From assembly GCA_002812745.2 (NCBI GenBank), contig NCSJ02000549.1, positions 1 to 18,507 of the forward strand: a stretch of 18,507 bases of DNA, written 5' to 3'. Positions 1 to 11,450 of the stretch are shown here, one piece after another. The notes beneath the pieces were generated by a model that did not search any database, had not been told where the DNA came from, and was given only the letters and a program-made list of their open reading frames with translations. Every line of letters starts with the position of its first letter. The first letter of the stretch is position 1. This DNA comes from Scytalidium lignicola (Eukaryota; Ascomycota; Leotiomycetes). A program made the translations under genes and the position numbers.

Positions 1-298
1 GGATTGTACAGTCAGGAAGCCTACTGCTAGAGGTATACAGCCAATGCTCAATCAAAAGGGTGATACAACAGGACGGAGTTGCTAGCAAGGATTGCAAACC
101 TCAGGAGCATAGGGAACAAGCTATTCCCAAATAGGCAATTAGCATGCGACTAGGAGATTATAGTGTTTTTGAGCGTTTTAAGCACTTTACGATATGTACA
201 GTAGTTAACCACTTCTAGAGTGATTCTAGTGTTGGTTCCAATAATCATGTATTAGTCATGTGCAATTAGCGTTAGCGTGGATTAGGTAATCAGGGGGT

Positions 299-319
299 TG
301 CATACATTCTATGTATGCA
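299..319. repeat. Perfect inverted repeat, 8-bp arms
   Basis: The arms TGCATACA (299-306) and TGTATGCA (312-319) are exact inverted copies around the 5-base loop TTCTA. It lies in the GC-richer left segment and could form a hairpin in RNA or a palindromic binding site. No function is assigned. Confidence 0.6.
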
Positions 320-341
320 CTTCCTACCTAACAATCATCAT

Positions 342-392
342 CAACACAACAGGTATATCATGTAAAGGAATTACATGTTGTACTTTGTGTTG
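342..392. repeat. Nested inverted repeats (two-stem hairpin)
   Basis: The outer arms CAACACAA (342-349) and TTGTGTTG (385-392) enclose a second pair, CATGTAA (359-365) and TTACATG (371-377), around a 5-base loop. Both pairs are perfect. The pairs are centred close together, so a single interrupted hairpin is possible. It ends 24 bases before the boundary at 416, which fits a structured retroelement terminus, but this is inference. Confidence 0.5.
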
Positions 393-416
393 AGCCCTTA
401 ATTGGGTATACTGACA

Positions 417-659
417 GTAATAAATATTCTTTTAATATATCTTGTACAACTATATTAATAATATGAGCTATACATTTAATATCATAAATATTTTTAAAAT
501 TATTTATAATATGATTTATAAAAGAATTATTATTTGAAGCATTATCTCTTGTTATACTTATAATATTTGATAATTTTAAATTATATTGGTTTAATATATT
601 TATAACTATATTATAAATATATAATCCAATATGACTTTCATTTAATTTATCAAAACCTA
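417..659 (-). pseudogene. hAT transposase fossil, middle part (split by outer Copia)
   Basis: Read on the minus strand, this continues the hAT reading frame interrupted at 12251. Just inside the junction comes IGFDKLNESHIG, followed by ITRDNASNN, the second conserved acidic motif of hAT transposases, and then CIAHIIN, the family's Cys/His motif, leading into VVQDILK. The frame has no internal stop until it meets the boundary near 416. Joining it to the other half across one copy of TAAGT restores the frame exactly. The C-terminal dimerisation region of hAT enzymes is absent; it is either beyond the window or lost to whatever occupies 1-416. The element must be dead, being truncated and disrupted by an 11.6-kb insertion. 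Confidence 0.85.
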
Positions 660-664
660 TAAGT
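660..664. repeat. Left target-site duplication TAAGT of outer Copia
   Basis: TAAGT directly precedes the left LTR at 665 and recurs at 12246-12250 directly after the right LTR. Five bases is the standard duplication length for Ty1/Copia integrases. It shows that both outer LTRs belong to one insertion event. Confidence 0.92.
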
Positions 665-880
665 TATTAAGCAAATACCCTTATTGGAGTATAACTCCTA
701 GTAAGGTTTAACTAACAATAGAAGCAAGGCATAGGTAGAACAAAAGCTCAATTAACTTAACTAGAGTAACTATATAACTACATTACTTAACCTCTTGGCT
801 ATACGTTATATAGATCATGTGATCATATGATCTAGGAATACAAGGTCACAAGATTTCCCCTATACCCTATTTTCTCAACA
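665..880 (-). repeat. 3' LTR of outer Copia (216 bp)
   Basis: On the minus strand it starts TGTTGAGAAAATAGGG and aligns without gaps to 12030-12245. I count about 25 differences, of which all but one are transitions. This copy holds mostly the mutated (T or A) states, for example CATATG at 824-829 where the other LTR has CACGTG. It is therefore the more heavily RIP-mutated of the pair. Confidence 0.92.
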
Positions 881-895
881 CTCCCTCTCAAGGAA
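881..895 (-). other. Polypurine tract of outer Copia
   Basis: Directly inside the 3' LTR, the minus strand reads TTCCTTGAGAGGGAG and abuts the LTR start TGTTGAG. A purine run at this spot primes plus-strand DNA synthesis in LTR retrotransposons. It is better preserved than the neighbouring coding sequence. Confidence 0.7.
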
Positions 896-2206
896 CATCC
901 TATACAGTTACTTTACTATATTACTTGGTTATCATACTAGTTTGACAATAGCCTGTCAGATAACCTTATTTGATTTTTGAACCTCTTAAAAGTAACTCAC
1001 TAAAGTAGCTTGGTAAACCCATCTACAATCATCTTAGTAGTTGGTACAAAGTCAACGTATAATCATCCCTTCTCTTTAAGGTCATAAATGTAATAATAGC
1101 AGATGTCAATATGCTTTGACCTTTCATAAAGATACAAGTTCTTTGTCAAAGTAATTACTCCTTAATTATCACTGAACATCTGAACAAGGTTAGTATTTTC
1201 CTCAATATAATTAGGCTGTTTCAAGTCTTGAAATATTTGAACAACCCATTATCCTTACTTTATACATGTTAATAAAGCCATATATTCAGATTCACAACTT
1301 GATATAATTATTGACTTTTGTTTCTTGTTTGACCATAAGATCAGTCCATTGTAAAACATCATAATACTTCCAGAGATACTTTTACAATCATACTTGTCAT
1401 TTGCCCAATCTACATTTGAGTATACAACAAAGTACTTGTATACTCTCCTTAGATTATACTATAGTTATAACTTGATTGTTAATCTAAGGTATTGTATAAG
1501 GTTCTTTAGTACATATCCGTGGTATTCAACAGGATTACTTATAAATTGACTAAGCTTTCCTATTACAAATACAATGTTAAGCCTTGTGAATATTATAACA
1601 AACAAAATACTTCTAATGCCTTATTGATACTCTTTAACATTAATACAAGTATCATTGTCAATTGTTAGTCAAAGAGATTTATAATCTACAATAAGAATCT
1701 TCTTGGTTTTATACTTTCCAACAGTAATGCTAAATCTATTAAGAATTATGGTTAAGTATTATTCTTAATTAATTTCAATTGATTAATTCTTTTTATCATA
1801 AGTAACTCTTATACTAAGGATCTTTCTAATCTTCTTTAGGTTCTTAACATTAAATCTCCTTAATAGTTATTAGAAGAATCAATTAATTTAGTATTAGGAT
1901 TTAGTTATAACTATAATATTGTCAACATAAACAAGTAATAATATGTTAGTTTGATTATTAATGAAAAAGCATAAGTTAGCTAGACTTTGTTTAAAACCTT
2001 ATTTAAGTAGTTTAGTTCTTATTAGAATATTCTAGTCATAAGCAACTTACTTCAAACTATATAAACTCTGAAGTGTATAAAATGTATATCCTCTTTTTAC
2101 AAGGACTTTAGATAGTATAACAAGATAGATTTTTTCTTTAAGATAAGATTCTATAAATGTGTTTTTGATATTATATTGATAATATTCAAGATTCTTTATA
2201 ATAATA
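896..2206 (-). pseudogene. Outer Copia pol, 3' half: reverse transcriptase C-terminus and RNase H
   Basis: The minus strand encodes the catalytic reverse-transcriptase motif as YVDN at 1918-1929; the family has YVDD, so the second Asp is mutated by a G-to-A change. It is preceded by ILLLV, the usual strand leading into this motif. Further on, KHIDICYYYIYDLKE runs down from 1117; this is the RNase H signature KHIDIRYHYIRDL with Arg and His replaced by Cys and Tyr through transitions. The end of the frame reads TTKMIVDGFTK, the usual Copia terminus. The rest of the reverse transcriptase continues at 7923 on the far side of the inner element. Stops at former Gln/Trp codons make it a pseudogene. 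Confidence 0.88.
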
Positions 2207-2211
2207 ATTAT
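2207..2211. repeat. Left target-site duplication ATTAT of inner Copia
   Basis: ATTAT before the left inner LTR is repeated at 7918-7922 immediately after the right inner LTR. It fixes the LTR edges, including a right-hand LTR whose first dinucleotide has become TA instead of TG. Confidence 0.88.
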
Positions 2212-2442
2212 TGTGAAGATTATGACTAATAGGCTTATATCAGGGAAGTGTTAGTTCACTAGGTACTATTGTATTGTAGGGTTGAATAAGCTTATATTGG
2301 TTAATACATAGTATGCTTTAACTTATGTATATAGTATTTAAGGGTTATACTCTTAAATACTCTCTTACCGGATTATTAGTTATTCTATTCTGGTTGTATA
2401 GTTACTGAGCGTTAGTATGCTTTGCTCTTACAATTCCTAATA
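2212..2442 (-). repeat. 3' LTR of inner Copia (231 bp)
   Basis: It aligns gap-free to 7687-7917. I count about 26 differences and all are transitions. On the plus strand it starts TGTGAAGATTATG and ends CCTAATA; the matching copy ends CCTAACA, so the terminal CA here has been changed to TA. Both copies carry mutated states at different sites, so both were targets of RIP. Confidence 0.92.
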
Positions 2443-2453
2443 TTCCTACTTAG
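2443..2453 (-). other. Polypurine-like tract of inner Copia
   Basis: The minus strand reads AAGTAGGAA directly before the 3' LTR. It is shorter and less pure than the tract of the outer element, perhaps because of mutation. It is assigned from position and composition only. Confidence 0.45.
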
Positions 2454-5400
2454 ATTATACAAGTATTATGATGTAGTTTGTGTTAGTTCTACTTTGTCAG
2501 TATCACTTTTAGCTATTCTTACTATCTCTTTGTTGCTCTTATTATTGCTAGACCAAGTAATTCCCTGAACTGCATGAACATCGTCTTCTGCAATAGCTTT
2601 GTCATGCTATTAGCTATTATATCTACTGTAAGAATATAGTTGATGATAATGTGCTTATACTCCTCTAAGTCGTGGATGTAGTAATAGCAGATATCAATAT
2701 GCTTTGATTGCTTGTGAAGGTATAAGNTTTTTTACTAACATAAGTATGCTTTGATTATCTTCTAATATTTATATAATTATCAAGTTTGACTTAATATATT
2801 AAGGGAATCCTATATCATAAAGTATTTAAGTAACTTATTAACTTTGCTTAACATACATTGACATTGTAATATATTCTGATTTAGTGCTTAAAGTTGTTAC
2901 TGAACATTGTTTCTTATTCCCTTAGGAAACAAGCTTTTTATAAAGCATAACTACATTTCCTAAAGTACTCTTCTAGTTAGTTTTGTCTCTTGCTTAGTTT
3001 GTATCTGAATACATGATTAGTATAAAGTTATCAACTTGTTTATTATTATTATTACTTTGGTATAATAGTTGGTTGGCTTGAATTAGAGTTAGCTTATAAC
3101 AAACATACTATTTGATTGTTAATCTGGCATATCTCAAGAGTTCCTTTATAGTACTAATATGATATTCTTTAAAATTACTTATGTATTAACTAAGCTTGCT
3201 CAGAGTAAATATAATGTCTAATCTGGTGTTTATTATTATGTACATTAGGCTTCTTATATACTCTTGATACTTGGTTAAGTTTACCTTCTTGTCAAAGTCT
3301 AAAGTTAAGTATAACTTGTTATAACTAGAGATTAGTATTGACTTTAGCTTGTACTTCTCTTGAGTTATTTTATATCAATTCAAAATGTTATCTAGGTATT
3401 GTTCTTGATTTAAGAATAGTATTTTCTCNTTTTTGATTCTTAGTAATATAGATACTAAGGATTACTTGAATCTCTTTTAGGTTCTTAGTATAGAATTGAT
3501 TTGTTAATGTCNTTTTTAAACTATTCTAATTCTTGTACTCTTGGTATAGTAGTAGTAATATTATCTATATAAACAAGTAATATGATCTTGTGTTCTTTGT
3601 GGATATAAAGATAAGGGTTAGTTAAACTTTGGACAAATCTAATCTTAATAAGATAACTCTTACAAAGTAAGTTCTAATCTTATATAGACTACTTTAGCTT
3701 ATATAAACTTTGTAAGATATATAATGTGTACTTGTTCTTTAACTTGGGTATTCTGTCTGGTTAAGATAAGAAGATTCATTCTTGTAAGTATAATTTAGTA
3801 AAAGTATTCTTTATGTTATATGAATGGTATTCAAGGNTTTTTTGTTATAATAATGGTTATGAATATTTGAAGAATATCCATTTTAACTGTAAGTGTAAAT
3901 GTCTTAGTAAAATCTTGTCTATATTTCTGAGAGAAGCCTTGAGTAATTAGTCTTGTCTTAAACTTGTTTAGTGTTTTGTTAAGGTTTGTCTTGATAATAA
4001 ATACCCATTTGGTGAAGACTAAGTTTACTCCTTTTAAGGGTATTTCTTCTTCTTATGTGTTGTTTTGTTGTAATGATATAATCTCTTTGTCAATTGCTTT
4101 CTTCTATTTTTGATTATATTTATAATCTGAAATAACCTCTTTATACATTATTAAAATGGTAATATTTAGATTTATTATTAGACTAGCTAAAGTTGTCTTA
4201 TTTAAGTCTTGGTAATCTTGATCTTCTAGTATTGTAAGCATAACTTTAACTATCTTAGCAAGGTAGTCTTTATTATTAAAGTTATTAGGTTTCTGTTGTT
4301 TTTAAAGATTATACTTTGNTTTTTATAAGTTCTAATAGTGTTTGATTTTCTCTACTAAGCAGGTGAAATCCAATAGGTAATACTATATTAGCATTGTATA
4401 GTGAATTATAGTTCTTAGCTTAAGCTTAAGATTAATCTTTAATTTTATTTTCTTTATCTCCTCTTTTTCCTCTTGAATAAGATACATTTACATTTGGATT
4501 GTTTGTAGTTTCTTGATCATGTTGATGGTTAGCTAAGCTGGTTAGATTGTTATATATTATAACTAAGTTTATAATAAGTAAGATTACAATTTTAAAGTTA
4601 TTCAAGTCCTTTAGATTTGGGAATGGTATAAACTTAATAACTTTGTTTTGTAGTTGGCCTTTTAGTTTACAAATTGTTAACTTGTTCCTTATTCTTTAAG
4701 GGTTGTCCTTCTGAAGTTTCAAATTAATTGTTTTGCTTTAAGTGTTTTTGTAAAAGCTAATATAACTTGATTTAATAACATAACCTTTGTTTAGTGTATA
4801 GACTTTGTATTACTTGGTTATGTTTAAGTTATATCTTATAAACATTATAACTTGTCTATAGTTTATAAGCTTGTCCTTTCTTGATTCCTTTGGATGCTCC
4901 TTTTGGTTAATGTATAACATGTATTTACATTTAAAAACTCTAATGTGATCAATGTTTAAGATCTCTCTGGTAAATGCTTAGTAAGGGTTAATTACNTTTT
5001 TTATTAATTATCAGACTAAATGTAGTTTGGTTCTGTAAATATGCATTTGTCTTAATAATGTAATTCTAGAATTCAAGTAACAAGTTTGCCTCTTTCAACA
5101 AAGTATAAGCATTTGCAATAGTTGTTTAAATTACTTGTTTAGTTATATTGTTCTAGTTTGACTTATATCTTGTTATTGTCTTTGCCTGAATTCTGATTAA
5201 AGTGCTTTATTCTTTTAATAATAATAGTAATTCTAAGGTATTGTTAGTTTTAATGGCCTTGACTTTCTTCTTGGTTTTATATTCTATTTGGATTTTCTAT
5301 GCTTTAAGCTTTTCAACTAGATTTGCTTTAGTCTTCTTAGAGATGTTCTAAATATAATGAGTAGTATTATCAACAATCTGAGTAAAGTATTGATCTTTAG

Positions 5401-7660
5401 ATATTGATGGTGGAAATAGCTTATATGTATTTATATAGATTAGTACAAGCTTCTTAGTCTCTTATTTACTCAACGTTTTATTTATATAATCTTTTATTTT
5501 GGTAAGGTTGTAAACTTTATATAACTCTTTAGTTGTAGGCTTGTGTACTAGCTTACTTAGAGTGGTTACCTTGTGTAAGTTGCAAATCTTCTTTTCTCCA
5601 AGATGAGTAAATTGTCTGTGTTATAGATTATAATGTTATGTATTTTTCTCTACTGATTTTTTATGTTAGTATAAGTGAGATTTCAATGTTATTGTCAAAG
5701 TTATTCTTTTCTTTGTTAGGCAAGGGAAATCATGTTTGCCCTTTCAATTTAGTATTATTAACTAGTGTTGTTTCCTTTAGCTTATTCATGATAAAACTTA
5801 TAATATATACTTCTTTGTATTGTTTAACTTTAATAATTTGATTCTTTTGAGTAAAGTACATTTTATTTAGATCAAATGAGTTATTAAAACCTTTTTTGCA
5901 TACATGTTAAGCAAAGAGGAGGTTAGCCTTAAGATTTAGAATAAGTAAGGTATCAGACAACAATATAATGCTTTTGTCTTTTAATTTCATTTTAGTAATC
6001 CTTTTCTTTTATGTATACAACCTTCTTCCTTTAATCTTTATTCTATAATGTTTAATATTAACCATTAGTTGTTTAAAGAGTTAGGGGTTGTTAGTCATAT
6101 GAGAAAAAGTGTTTATGTTTGCAATCTAGACAGAAGGTTTAACCTTATATATTGCTTTCTTTGAAATGCTTGTAACTTTGTCTTCCTCCTTGGATAAGTT
6201 GTCAAAGCTTGACTTTGTCTTTGATATTGAATTGTATTCAGAGGAGTGACTAACGATATGACCATAAGAGTATTATCTTGACTTGTTATCTTTATGGTGA
6301 CCTTTGTGTTTATCCTTTTCTGTTGCCTTTTAAGAGTGTTATGATTTATTATCTTTAGATTTAAGATTAAGAATGTATTTTCTTATATCATGTTTGAGTT
6401 TATAATACTTGATAGAATGATTCTTGTTATATAAGTAACATTTAACTTCCTTTTGGTTAGGCAAGTTACTTTTATATTTACTTTGTTAACTTGAGCTTTT
6501 ACTTCCTTTATCTTATGATCTTTATGTTCTCTTGTCTTTAACAGCAAAGGTTATTGTTGAGTTGATAACCTTTTCTTTGTGTCTTTAGAGGATGTCAATC
6601 TTATCCATAATTTCAAATGTTAGTTATATGTTGATTATAGTTGTAATTGTTAAGTACTCTTCTGGGAGTCTTATAAGAAAGAATTTGAATATTTGTTTTG
6701 TGTTGAAACTATCCTTAAGTTCAAGAGTTGCCTTTACAACTCTCCTCTTCAATTCTTGTATTTGGATTTATTCTTCTTTGATTAACATGCCTTGTTCTAA
6801 CTTGAATGTTGTAAGTTGAGTTATTTTGTTTTAAGCTGTATAAGGTAATAATTTATTATACTTGGAGTATAGTTTGGACTATGCTAACTTGGCTTTAAAC
6901 TTATTATGAATTAACTTATTGTCTATGGCATTAATGCAAATTGAAATCATATATAAAACCTTTGTAGATGTAGCTTTATATTTCTTTTGCTTTTTAATGT
7001 TCTATATATTATCTTTTAATTCATTTTGTAATTTGTTCTCCACTTTCAAGTTCTCCAGTTGTTTTACTATACTTTCGATGGTGATTTTAAGTGTTTTTGT
7101 ACTTATTAGTATAATAAGGGTATTGATTGACAATTAGGTTCTTTGAATCCAAGTGTATTCTGTGATTGACTTATTTAGTATAAATTCTAGTAATTCTTCC
7201 TTGAAATAGAGTCTTATCAGTTTAAACCATTCTTGCTAATTGGCTTTGCTGAGTATACTAACAAGGTACTTATATATAAGATGATCAGTGTCCATTTTCT
7301 TAAATGTTAATAAGATGAGAGTAATAAAGATTTTGTTGTCTTTTGAGTTGTTGTATTATAACTCAAGATTAGAATGACTTATAATTGACTATTAAGTTTA
7401 AATGAATAGGTAAATATTATATTAAGGTGCTTGATACTAATTAAGGGATTGTAATCTTTAAGTACTTGTTGTAGACTAACATTATAATGTTGTAATTGTC
7501 TACTTATCTTAAGACTTGGAATTGATTGGTTTATGTTTTAACTAATACTTTATAGACTTCTTTCATCTACTAAAGGCTTGTGCAGTTATGTGTGATTTGG
7601 CTGTTCTTGATGATAGACTTACAATATACATGTCTTAACTGTTATTCTTCCTAGTGATGT
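2454..7660 (-). pseudogene. Inner Copia gag-pol fossil
   Basis: Read on the minus strand from right to left. Gag ends in a zinc knuckle at 6402-6440, with one Cys and the last Cys now Tyr. The protease core at 6093-6122 reads ANINTFSHMT where the family has ADTGASSHMT; each change is explained by transitions. Integrase sequence follows around 5340-5470 (YKLFPPSISKDQYF, resembling the stretch that begins the catalytic core), with integrase core sequence further down to about 5090. The reverse-transcriptase N-terminus is near 3900-4050 (KWVFIIKTN, then LITQGFSQKYRQDF) and its catalytic motif is YIDN at 3560-3571. RNase H has KHIDICYYYIHDLEE running down from 2705, then MTKLLQKT-like sequence to about 2570. 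Stops replace Gln/Trp codons throughout. Confidence 0.88.
6402..6440 (-). other. Zinc knuckle of inner Copia Gag, CX2CX3HX4C type
   Basis: The minus strand encodes CYLYNKNHSIKYY. With the two Tyr that follow from TGT-to-TAT changes restored to Cys, the spacing is C-x2-C-x3-H-x4-C. The usual retroelement knuckle is C-x2-C-x4-H-x4-C, so one residue is missing between the second Cys and His. Such knuckles bind the RNA genome in the particle. Confidence 0.7.
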
Positions 7661-7674
7661 CTCAACATATGTCT

Positions 7675-7686
7675 AGGCTTATAACC
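7675..7686 (-). other. Primer-binding site of inner Copia (initiator tRNA-Met half type)
   Basis: The plus strand reads AGGCTTATAACC right beside the 5' LTR. It differs by two transitions from GGGCTCATAACC, the anticodon loop region of eukaryotic initiator tRNA-Met. Copia-like elements are known to prime reverse transcription from an internally cleaved initiator tRNA, so this fits a half-tRNA primer. Position and pattern agree; the exact tRNA of the host was not available. Confidence 0.75.
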
Positions 7687-7917
7687 TATGAAGATTATGA
7701 CTAATAAGCTTATATCAGAGAAGTGTTGGTTTACTAGGCATTATTGTATTGTAGGGTTGAATAAGCTTATATTGATTAATACATAGTATGCTTCAACTTA
7801 TATATATAGTATTTAAGGGTTATACCTTTAAATACTCTCTTACTGGATTATTAGTTATTCTATTCTAGTCGCATAGCTACCAAGCGCCAATATGCTCTAC
7901 TCCTACAATTCCTAACA
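7687..7917 (-). repeat. 5' LTR of inner Copia (231 bp)
   Basis: Partner of 2212-2442. Its edges are set by the ATTAT duplication and the primer-binding site. The first plus-strand dinucleotide is TA instead of TG, a RIP-type change. It keeps more C and CpG in its last 60 bases than the left copy. Confidence 0.92.
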
Positions 7918-7922
7918 ATTAT
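7918..7922. repeat. Right target-site duplication ATTAT of inner Copia
   Basis: Second copy of ATTAT, immediately after the CA-ending right LTR. Together with 2207-2211 it shows a simple 5-bp duplication. Confidence 0.88.
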
Positions 7923-10900
7923 AAGGAATAATCAAAGGGTATTTATCTTGATTATTAGAGCAAAAGTCTTTAAATAGTCTTCTCTATGAACTTAACTAAA
8001 TCCTCTTGTTATTAGACATGCTTTAAATTGTTTAATAGTATTATCCACATTTATCTTAACAATATATACTTATTTGCATAAGACTAGATTTGCTCTTTTT
8101 AGCAGAATTACTTCTTCTTAAGTGTTATTAATATAAAATAATAGTAATTCTTCTGCTATTACATCTTTCTATTGTTAAGAGTATTTTTCATCATTAATAA
8201 CTTAGTTATATGTTTGTAGAATTTTAATACTATAAACCTTAGTTATTAAGAATGTAGTTTTATCTTTATTAAAGTTCTTAAGTAGAAGGTTAATAGTATT
8301 AAAGTCAACTTGAGCTAACATTACTTTTACAATCTTTAAGAATTGTTTTTCTTTTAATGCTAAGGATTCTGATCTTTTCTACTTTAACCTTATAAAGTAT
8401 TAAAGTACATTGTTATTAGTTGATATCTTTCCAACTTCAAGACCTTGTTATACTAGTATAATAAAGGTTATAATTAACTTTTTAGTTAGTAAGCTTAAAG
8501 TTGAGATCTCTTCTTAAGCTAAGGTAAGCTTAGTATTTAGCAAAATTAGTTCTAAAGTTTAGTTGTTTAGAATTTGTTTAGTAATATTCTTAACTAAAGG
8601 TTTTAATTCTTTAATAACTTTATTAGTTTTTATTAGAAAATCTTCCTTTATAAATGCAAGTACATTTGACAATAAGGTAAATAGTAAAATTATAACTTAA
8701 AGAGTAATTTTGAGTCTTAATAGGTTATCTAAGGTTACTTTAGTTAAGATTGTTTTTGTATTAATATCCTTTTTCAACCTCCTCCTTAGTTTATAATTAA
8801 ACATTGTGTTTAGTGTTCTTTATAATCTAACTTTATAATTTCTGATTTATAAATCAACTATACCTCCTTTAGTATTTTCGTCCATTATAATTCTACTTGA
8901 CTATATAATATAACCTAATTCTAAAGAATAAACCTTAAACTGTTTTAATGTCTTTATATACTTTATAAAAACTCTAACTCTTCTTAGATTTATAAGTTTA
9001 TTATGATATTAATAAGCTAGAATCATTTTTAGGTTAACATATAAGTAGTATTTACTCCTTTATACCTAGATATAATCAATTGATAAAGTAACTTTAGTTT
9101 ATACTTCTTCAAGATTAACAGTTTTGTTATTGATTACTAATCTTATGTTTGTCCAATTCCTTAAGTATACATTAGCTTCAATTGCCTTATCTTAGAATTC
9201 AAGTAGCAAATTTACNTTTTTTAAGCATTATTCTTATGTTTACTTTAACAATGTTAATATTCCATTCTACTAGCCTATTTTAGTATGAAGATGTAATAGT
9301 TGTAGATTAAGATTTGACTTCTTGATTAATTTGCTATCCTTCAATTGCTTATAAGAGTTCTAGTACATTGTTTAATCTTACTACTTTAATTTTTATTTTA
9401 ACTTGTAATTCAACTGTTGTTTTCTAAACCTTTAATTCTCCTTAAGCATTATTCTTATTACTAAGTGGTAATACTCAATTCTTATATATGAAATTGTCGA
9501 TTATAAGGAAAAAGTATTTATTTTCTCAAAGTAATTAAGAAAAAGGTCTTATAACATCAAACTGGATTAGTACTAACTTTGTTGTCTTATGTTAAACAAG
9601 CTCTTTTAATATATAGTTCTTAAGTTTAATGATTATACACACTTCATAGATTTTGTGTTTTTATAAGACCTTAATTAGGGTTTTAAGAGTTGTAACCTTA
9701 TAAAGATTTCTAATCTTCTTTAACTTAAAGTGTACAAAACATTAATAAAATAATAAGTATTATTCTTTCTCAATATCCTTTAACTCTAACTTATTAGTTT
9801 AATTGTCATTTACATAAGTTTGTATCTTAATTGTCTCCTCATCAAATTCTACACTTGGAAATGCTATTTCCTCATATCCTTTTAATATATATAATATAAT
9901 ATACAATCCATTTTTCATTATAATAATCATAATCTTCTTATTACCATTTATGAAGTATATTTTAATAATATTAAATGAACTCTTCAGTCTAACTTAACAT
10001 AAGTGTCTAGTAGAAAGTAAATTAACTCCCAAATTTAAGATGTATAAAATATCTTGTAATAACATTAAAGATTTATTATCACATTTTAGTTTAACTAATC
10101 CTTTATATTCTGCAAATATCTTTCCTCTTCCAACCTTAATCCATTAACACTTGATCAGAATTATATACTTAAAGATTGACAATTAGTCAAACATGTATGA
10201 GGATATACTTATATTGTTAAGCCAAGATTAAGGAATAACCTTATTAAGTTCTTCTTTTGATAAATGACAAGTTTTAGTAACTTCAAGCTGTTCAAGATCA
10301 AAGTTAGTAGTTAAGTCATTAATATCAGAAGAGGAAAAAAGGTTAATATCTGACTTAGTAATTGTACAATAACCATATTATTTTAAAGTAAATTTCTTGT
10401 TAAATAGCTTAGAGGAAGACTTGGTATTAAAATGCTTATCCTTGTCAAAACTGTTTTCTTAAAGTTATATAACCTTCTTCNTTTTTCNTTTTTATAAAGG
10501 TGTTTTCTTAGTAATTTTCCAGTAAGATCTAAGTATTTGTAATTCTGAAAATAATAATTACCTTTGCATAAGTAACATTTAAGATCAAGTTAACTACCTC
10601 CAGATTTAGTTGACTTAAATTTATTACAACAAGAAGATAAATTATATTAACTAGTTCTTATAATATAAGTATTGTCTTTATCTGATTCCTTATAAAGTTC
10701 TTCTTCTTATTCATTAAGTATTTTGATTTTCTCTTTGATAAACAAAGAAGGTTAAGTGATAAATCCATAAGTAATTAGCTTGTAAGTATTCAAGAGTACT
10801 CTTATAAGGATAAGGAAAAGAGTTTCGTTAGAATATACTATCTTTAAAGTAGTATTTATAACAATAACCTTATAATAATACTCCTTCAGTTTAGTCTATA

Positions 10901-11450
10901 CTGTATTTAAACCTTTCTTATTATCAAACTCGAATGTTTATAATTTAGTTATATACTGATAAGTAGTTATTTGACTTGTCTTGTTATATTTAAGTTTTAA
11001 GTAATTCTAAAATTCTTTAATCTTCTTATATTTGTTAATTGTAGATTTATCATTAGTATTAAGAGTAATACTAATAAAGAAGAATGCCTTCGCTTGATTA
11101 TACTTGTATTCTTTAACCTTCTCTTCGTTTTATATGCTTTTAAGTTATTTGAATTAAGAAATGAGCTTATTAGCTTTTGGTTTACTGTTGTCAGATGATA
11201 TTAACATCTTGATTGTTAGGGTAAAGCTAAGGACTCTTTTAATCTATGTATACTTATGTTTAATGACTTTAATAACGTAAAATATATCCTTGCCTTCTAG
11301 TTTAAACTTTATATCTTAAAACTATATCTTATGATTCTCTTGAATAAGTACCAGGATATAGTAATATTCCTTGTTGTCTATTATGTATGTTATTTCAAGG
11401 TTATAAGAGGACAATGAGAAATGTTGGTTATGTCAGATAAAAGGTGTTGA
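7923..11450 (-). pseudogene. Outer Copia gag-pol, 5' half: Gag, protease, integrase, start of reverse transcriptase
   Basis: On the minus strand Gag begins near 11440, with sequence such as FKLEGKDIFYV around 11280-11320. Its zinc knuckle lies at 10539-10577. A protease-like SSYMFD lies near 10175-10200, where SSHMFD is expected. Integrase shows a degraded CEVC zinc-binding remnant (YEVC) near 9640-9660, then IQFDVIRPFS near 9545-9580 at the start of the catalytic core, then YQNGLAERN-like sequence (YxNRLVEWN) at about 9255-9290. The reverse transcriptase starts near 8100 with CKxVYIVKINVDNTIKQFKA and LITRGFS and is cut at 7923 by the inner element. Its continuation is at 2206. Stops replace Gln, Arg and Trp codons throughout. 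Confidence 0.85.
10539..10577 (-). other. Zinc knuckle of outer Copia Gag, CX2CX3HX4C type
   Basis: The minus strand encodes CYLCKGNYYFQNY. The first two Cys are intact; the expected His and last Cys have both become Tyr (CAT to TAT, TGC to TAC). The spacing is again C-x2-C-x3-H-x4-C, as in the inner element, supporting a shared ancestry of the two families. Confidence 0.65.

Larger units (their letters stand above)
1..416. other. GC-richer unassigned segment, possible end of a retroelement
   Basis: This stretch is visibly richer in G and C than the rest of the window and keeps intact CpG sites, so it is less RIP-damaged. No frame gives a protein I recognise; frames 2 and 3 stay open for only about 27 and 43 codons from the window edge. 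The right edge reads ...TATACTGACA at 416 and then changes abruptly into the AT-rich hAT fossil. A CA-ending boundary of this kind fits an LTR or other retroelement end running in from outside the window. The matching end is not visible, so no target duplication can be checked. It could also be unrelated unique DNA. Confidence 0.4.
2212..7917 (-). mobile_element. Inner Ty1/Copia LTR retrotransposon, nested in the outer one
   Basis: A 5.7-kb element on the minus strand with 231-bp LTRs at 7687-7917 (5') and 2212-2442 (3'), flanked by ATTAT. Its LTR sequence is unrelated to that of the outer element, so it is a different family, not a second copy. Domain order on the minus strand is Gag with zinc knuckle, protease, integrase, reverse transcriptase, RNase H. 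It lies in the reverse transcriptase of the outer element in the same orientation. All domains are RIP-damaged and no autonomous activity is possible. Confidence 0.93.

Noticed and set aside
5638..7137. Plus-strand open frames at 5638-5841, 6592-6819 and 6919-7137
   Set aside because: They lie antisense to the gag-protease-integrase part of the inner Copia element, which gives real motifs on the minus strand. Their hydrophobic, Phe/Leu/Ser-rich content is what the T-rich complement produces in any frame.
665..7917. Inner and outer Copia as two copies of one family
   Set aside because: Their LTRs differ in length and sequence and the protein motifs differ beyond RIP-type changes, so they are separate families.
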